DNA of 64,000 bases from Paludibacteraceae bacterium (GTDB lineage: Bacteria; Bacteroidota; Bacteroidia; Bacteroidales; Paludibacteraceae): assembly GCA_017478225.1 (NCBI GenBank), contig JAFVDX010000001.1:90747-154746 (forward strand). Reading direction: 5' to 3'. Both the position numbers and the translations under genes were made by a program. Under the pieces are notes generated by a model, which did not search any database, was not told where the DNA came from, and saw nothing but the letters and a program-made list of their open reading frames with translations. This document shows positions 63,228 to 64,000 of this stretch, one piece after another. How positions within the stretch are numbered: the first letter of the stretch is position 1; the number at the start of each line of letters is the position of its first letter.

Positions 63228-63306
63228 GGCATTTTATAACAGACACTATTAAGAATCATCATTTTTTAACGGAGTTTGTCAAAAAAGAAAAATAATTTCA
63301 AAAGGT

Positions 63307-63338
63307 CTTGCACATTTAATTTTTTTGCAGTACTTTTG
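63307..63338 (+). promoter_or_regulatory. Promoter of the interrupted tRNA-His gene
   Basis: TTG at 63308-63310 and TACTTTTG at 63331-63338 are 20 bp apart, 53 bp before the tRNA start. It may still drive transcription into the integrated element. Confidence 0.7.
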
Positions 63339-63390
63339 CAGCCGCATTTGGAAATGATATATATCATATATTTTTGAATGTATTATGTAT

Positions 63391-63444
63391 GGTGGTTATA
63401 GCTCAGTTGGCAGAGCATCGGATTGTGGTTCCGAGTGTCGTGGG
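63391..63444 (+). pseudogene. tRNA-His (GUG), cut off in the T arm by an integrative element
   Basis: The 5' part is normal: G-1, acceptor strand GTGGTTA, D arm GCTC...GAGC, anticodon stem TCGGA/TCCGA with loop TTGTGGT (anticodon GTG), variable loop and the first T-stem strand GTGGG (63440-63444). After it, TTCGAGTCCC and the 3' acceptor strand are absent, and unrelated sequence (GAGCTTAAGACG) begins. The missing half is expected at the far end of the inserted element. Confidence 0.85.
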
Positions 63445-63464
63445 GAGCTTAAGACGAAAACTCT

Positions 63465-63497
63465 AATCCGTTGTAACTGAATAAGTTACGGCGGATT
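63465..63497 (+). terminator. Hairpin at the left end of the element
   Basis: Arms 63465-63478 and 63484-63497 form a 14-bp stem with two G-T pairs and a 5-nt loop, followed by TT. It may end transcription coming from the tRNA-His promoter, or be part of the recombination site. Confidence 0.55.
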
Positions 63498-63508
63498 TTC
63501 GGTTAAAA

Positions 63509-63530
63509 TGTCCCGAAAATGTCCCGAAAA
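63509..63530 (+). repeat. Tandem 11-bp repeats (TGTCCCGAAAA), likely integrase arm sites
   Basis: TGTCCCGAAAA occurs at 63509-63519 and again at 63520-63530. A partial inverted copy (TTCGGGA) follows near 63544-63550. They lie between the tRNA junction and the integrase gene, where arm-type binding sites of tyrosine recombinases are usually found. The rest of 63531-63624 holds nothing else that I can name. Confidence 0.6.
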
Positions 63531-63624
63531 TTCATTCAAAAAATTCGGGAAAAAAAACGAACAAAAGCACTAAAATATCTGGCATCGTAACTCTGTTTTC
63601 AGCAAAGAAAATGGAGAAAAAAAA

Positions 63625-64000
63625 ATGTCAACTCTTAGTCAATTTTCACCGCTCTTTGCGGGCTATGCCCCAGCGGTAGTGAAACACATTGCGACCGGAT
63701 GGTTTATCGAGTATTACGTAACCAATCCTTTCACCCAAACCTTAGAGCGTCGCAAGTTCCGGTTAAACAATCTGCGCAAGCGTTGTCGCACTGCAATGGA
63801 GTTTAGAGTGCAGGCGAACACTATCTGTAGCCAACTCAATATGAAGCTGGCTAACGGATGGAATCCTTTTAACGAGGATGTCAAAACGGAGAACCCGGGC
63901 GCAGTACCTATTAAGATTGTTTACGAGCAGTATTTCCGTGACGTGGAAAAAGATCTTCGTCCTGACACCCTACGCGGCTACAAGGCATTTAGTCGTAGGC
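63625..64000 (+). CDS. Site-specific tyrosine integrase, 3' end outside the window
   Basis: The frame from ATG 63625 is open to the window edge (125 complete codons). It encodes STLSQFSPLFAGYAPAVVKH, then TGWFIEYYVTNPFTQTLERR, the arm-binding N-terminus of Bacteroidota integrases, and IKIVYEQYFRDVEKDLRPDT, the start of the SAM-like core-binding domain. The catalytic domain is not in the window. The position next to a broken tRNA and the more GC-rich sequence show it belongs to an integrated mobile element. An ATG at 63611 is in another frame that soon stops. Confidence 0.85.
   Translation, partial: MSTLSQFSPLFAGYAPAVVKHIATGWFIEYYVTNPFTQTLERRKFRLNNLRKRCRTAMEFRVQANTICSQLNMKLANGWNPFNEDVKTENPGAVPIKIVYEQYFRDVEKDLRPDTLRGYKAFSRR

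Noticed and set aside
63391..63500. Intron inside tRNA-His
   Set aside because: The 3' exon (T loop and acceptor strand) is not found in the following 550 bp, while an integrase gene is, so an insertion explains the break better.

Overview
The window looks like a chromosomal segment of a member of the Bacteroidota, order Bacteroidales. The main signs are: promoters of the Bacteroidota type (TAnnTTTG at -7, TTG or TTTG about 20 bp upstream) in front of most transcription units; weak or absent Shine-Dalgarno sequences; a MurF-alanine racemase fusion; a PPi-type phosphofructokinase; a Rho factor with a long disordered insert; an Rnf complex; and a large surface protein with a type IX secretion (T9SS) C-terminal domain. 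No genus can be named from the sequence alone.

Layout. 1-1091: start of a secreted repeat protein that runs off the left edge. 1160-15705: housekeeping genes (yicC, panB, a LuxR-type regulator, a TPR protein, a Crp/Fnr regulator, miaB, greA with an unusual leader, a HIT protein, dusB, aroQ, a ClC channel, 5-formyl-THF cyclo-ligase, dnaB, a YgjP-like metallopeptidase). 15849-20609: a seven-gene leftward operon rnfDGEA-trmO-chr-chr that lacks rnfB and rnfC. 20674-24023: valS and a small secreted protein with a PIGD/transmembrane/basic tail. 24031-31133: one very large T9SS-exported surface protein split by a frameshift. 31350-45240: MATE exporter, rsfS, ftsH, dnaN, a DnaQ-like exonuclease, an AspT-type transporter, an SDR, a small envelope cluster (YtxH, holin-X-like), mscS, rho and a RecD-like helicase. 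45309-45405: SRP RNA. 45439-54285: nadB, a shortened murF-alr fusion, an SGNH/MBOAT O-acetylation pair and pfp.

The most interesting block is 54520-59600. Directly after a tRNA-Pro gene lies a four-gene operon: a two-TM protein with a Macro (ThsA/DUF6430-like) domain, a TIR protein anchored in the membrane with an extracytoplasmic C-terminal half, a secreted carboxypeptidase-regulatory/coiled-coil/TPR protein, and a secreted leucine-rich-repeat protein. TM-Macro plus TIR is the core of type II Thoeris antiphage defence. Here the TIR is membrane-bound, its expected catalytic Glu is Gly, and two secreted partners are attached, so this may be an undescribed envelope-linked variant.

The right end (59725-64000) holds a small membrane protein, a phased DnaA-box-like cluster, an O-methyltransferase, an Lrp regulator, a small lipoprotein-like or secreted protein, an OmpP1/FadL porin, and then a tRNA-His gene cut off inside its T arm by the left end of an integrative element whose tyrosine recombinase starts at 63625 and runs off the window.
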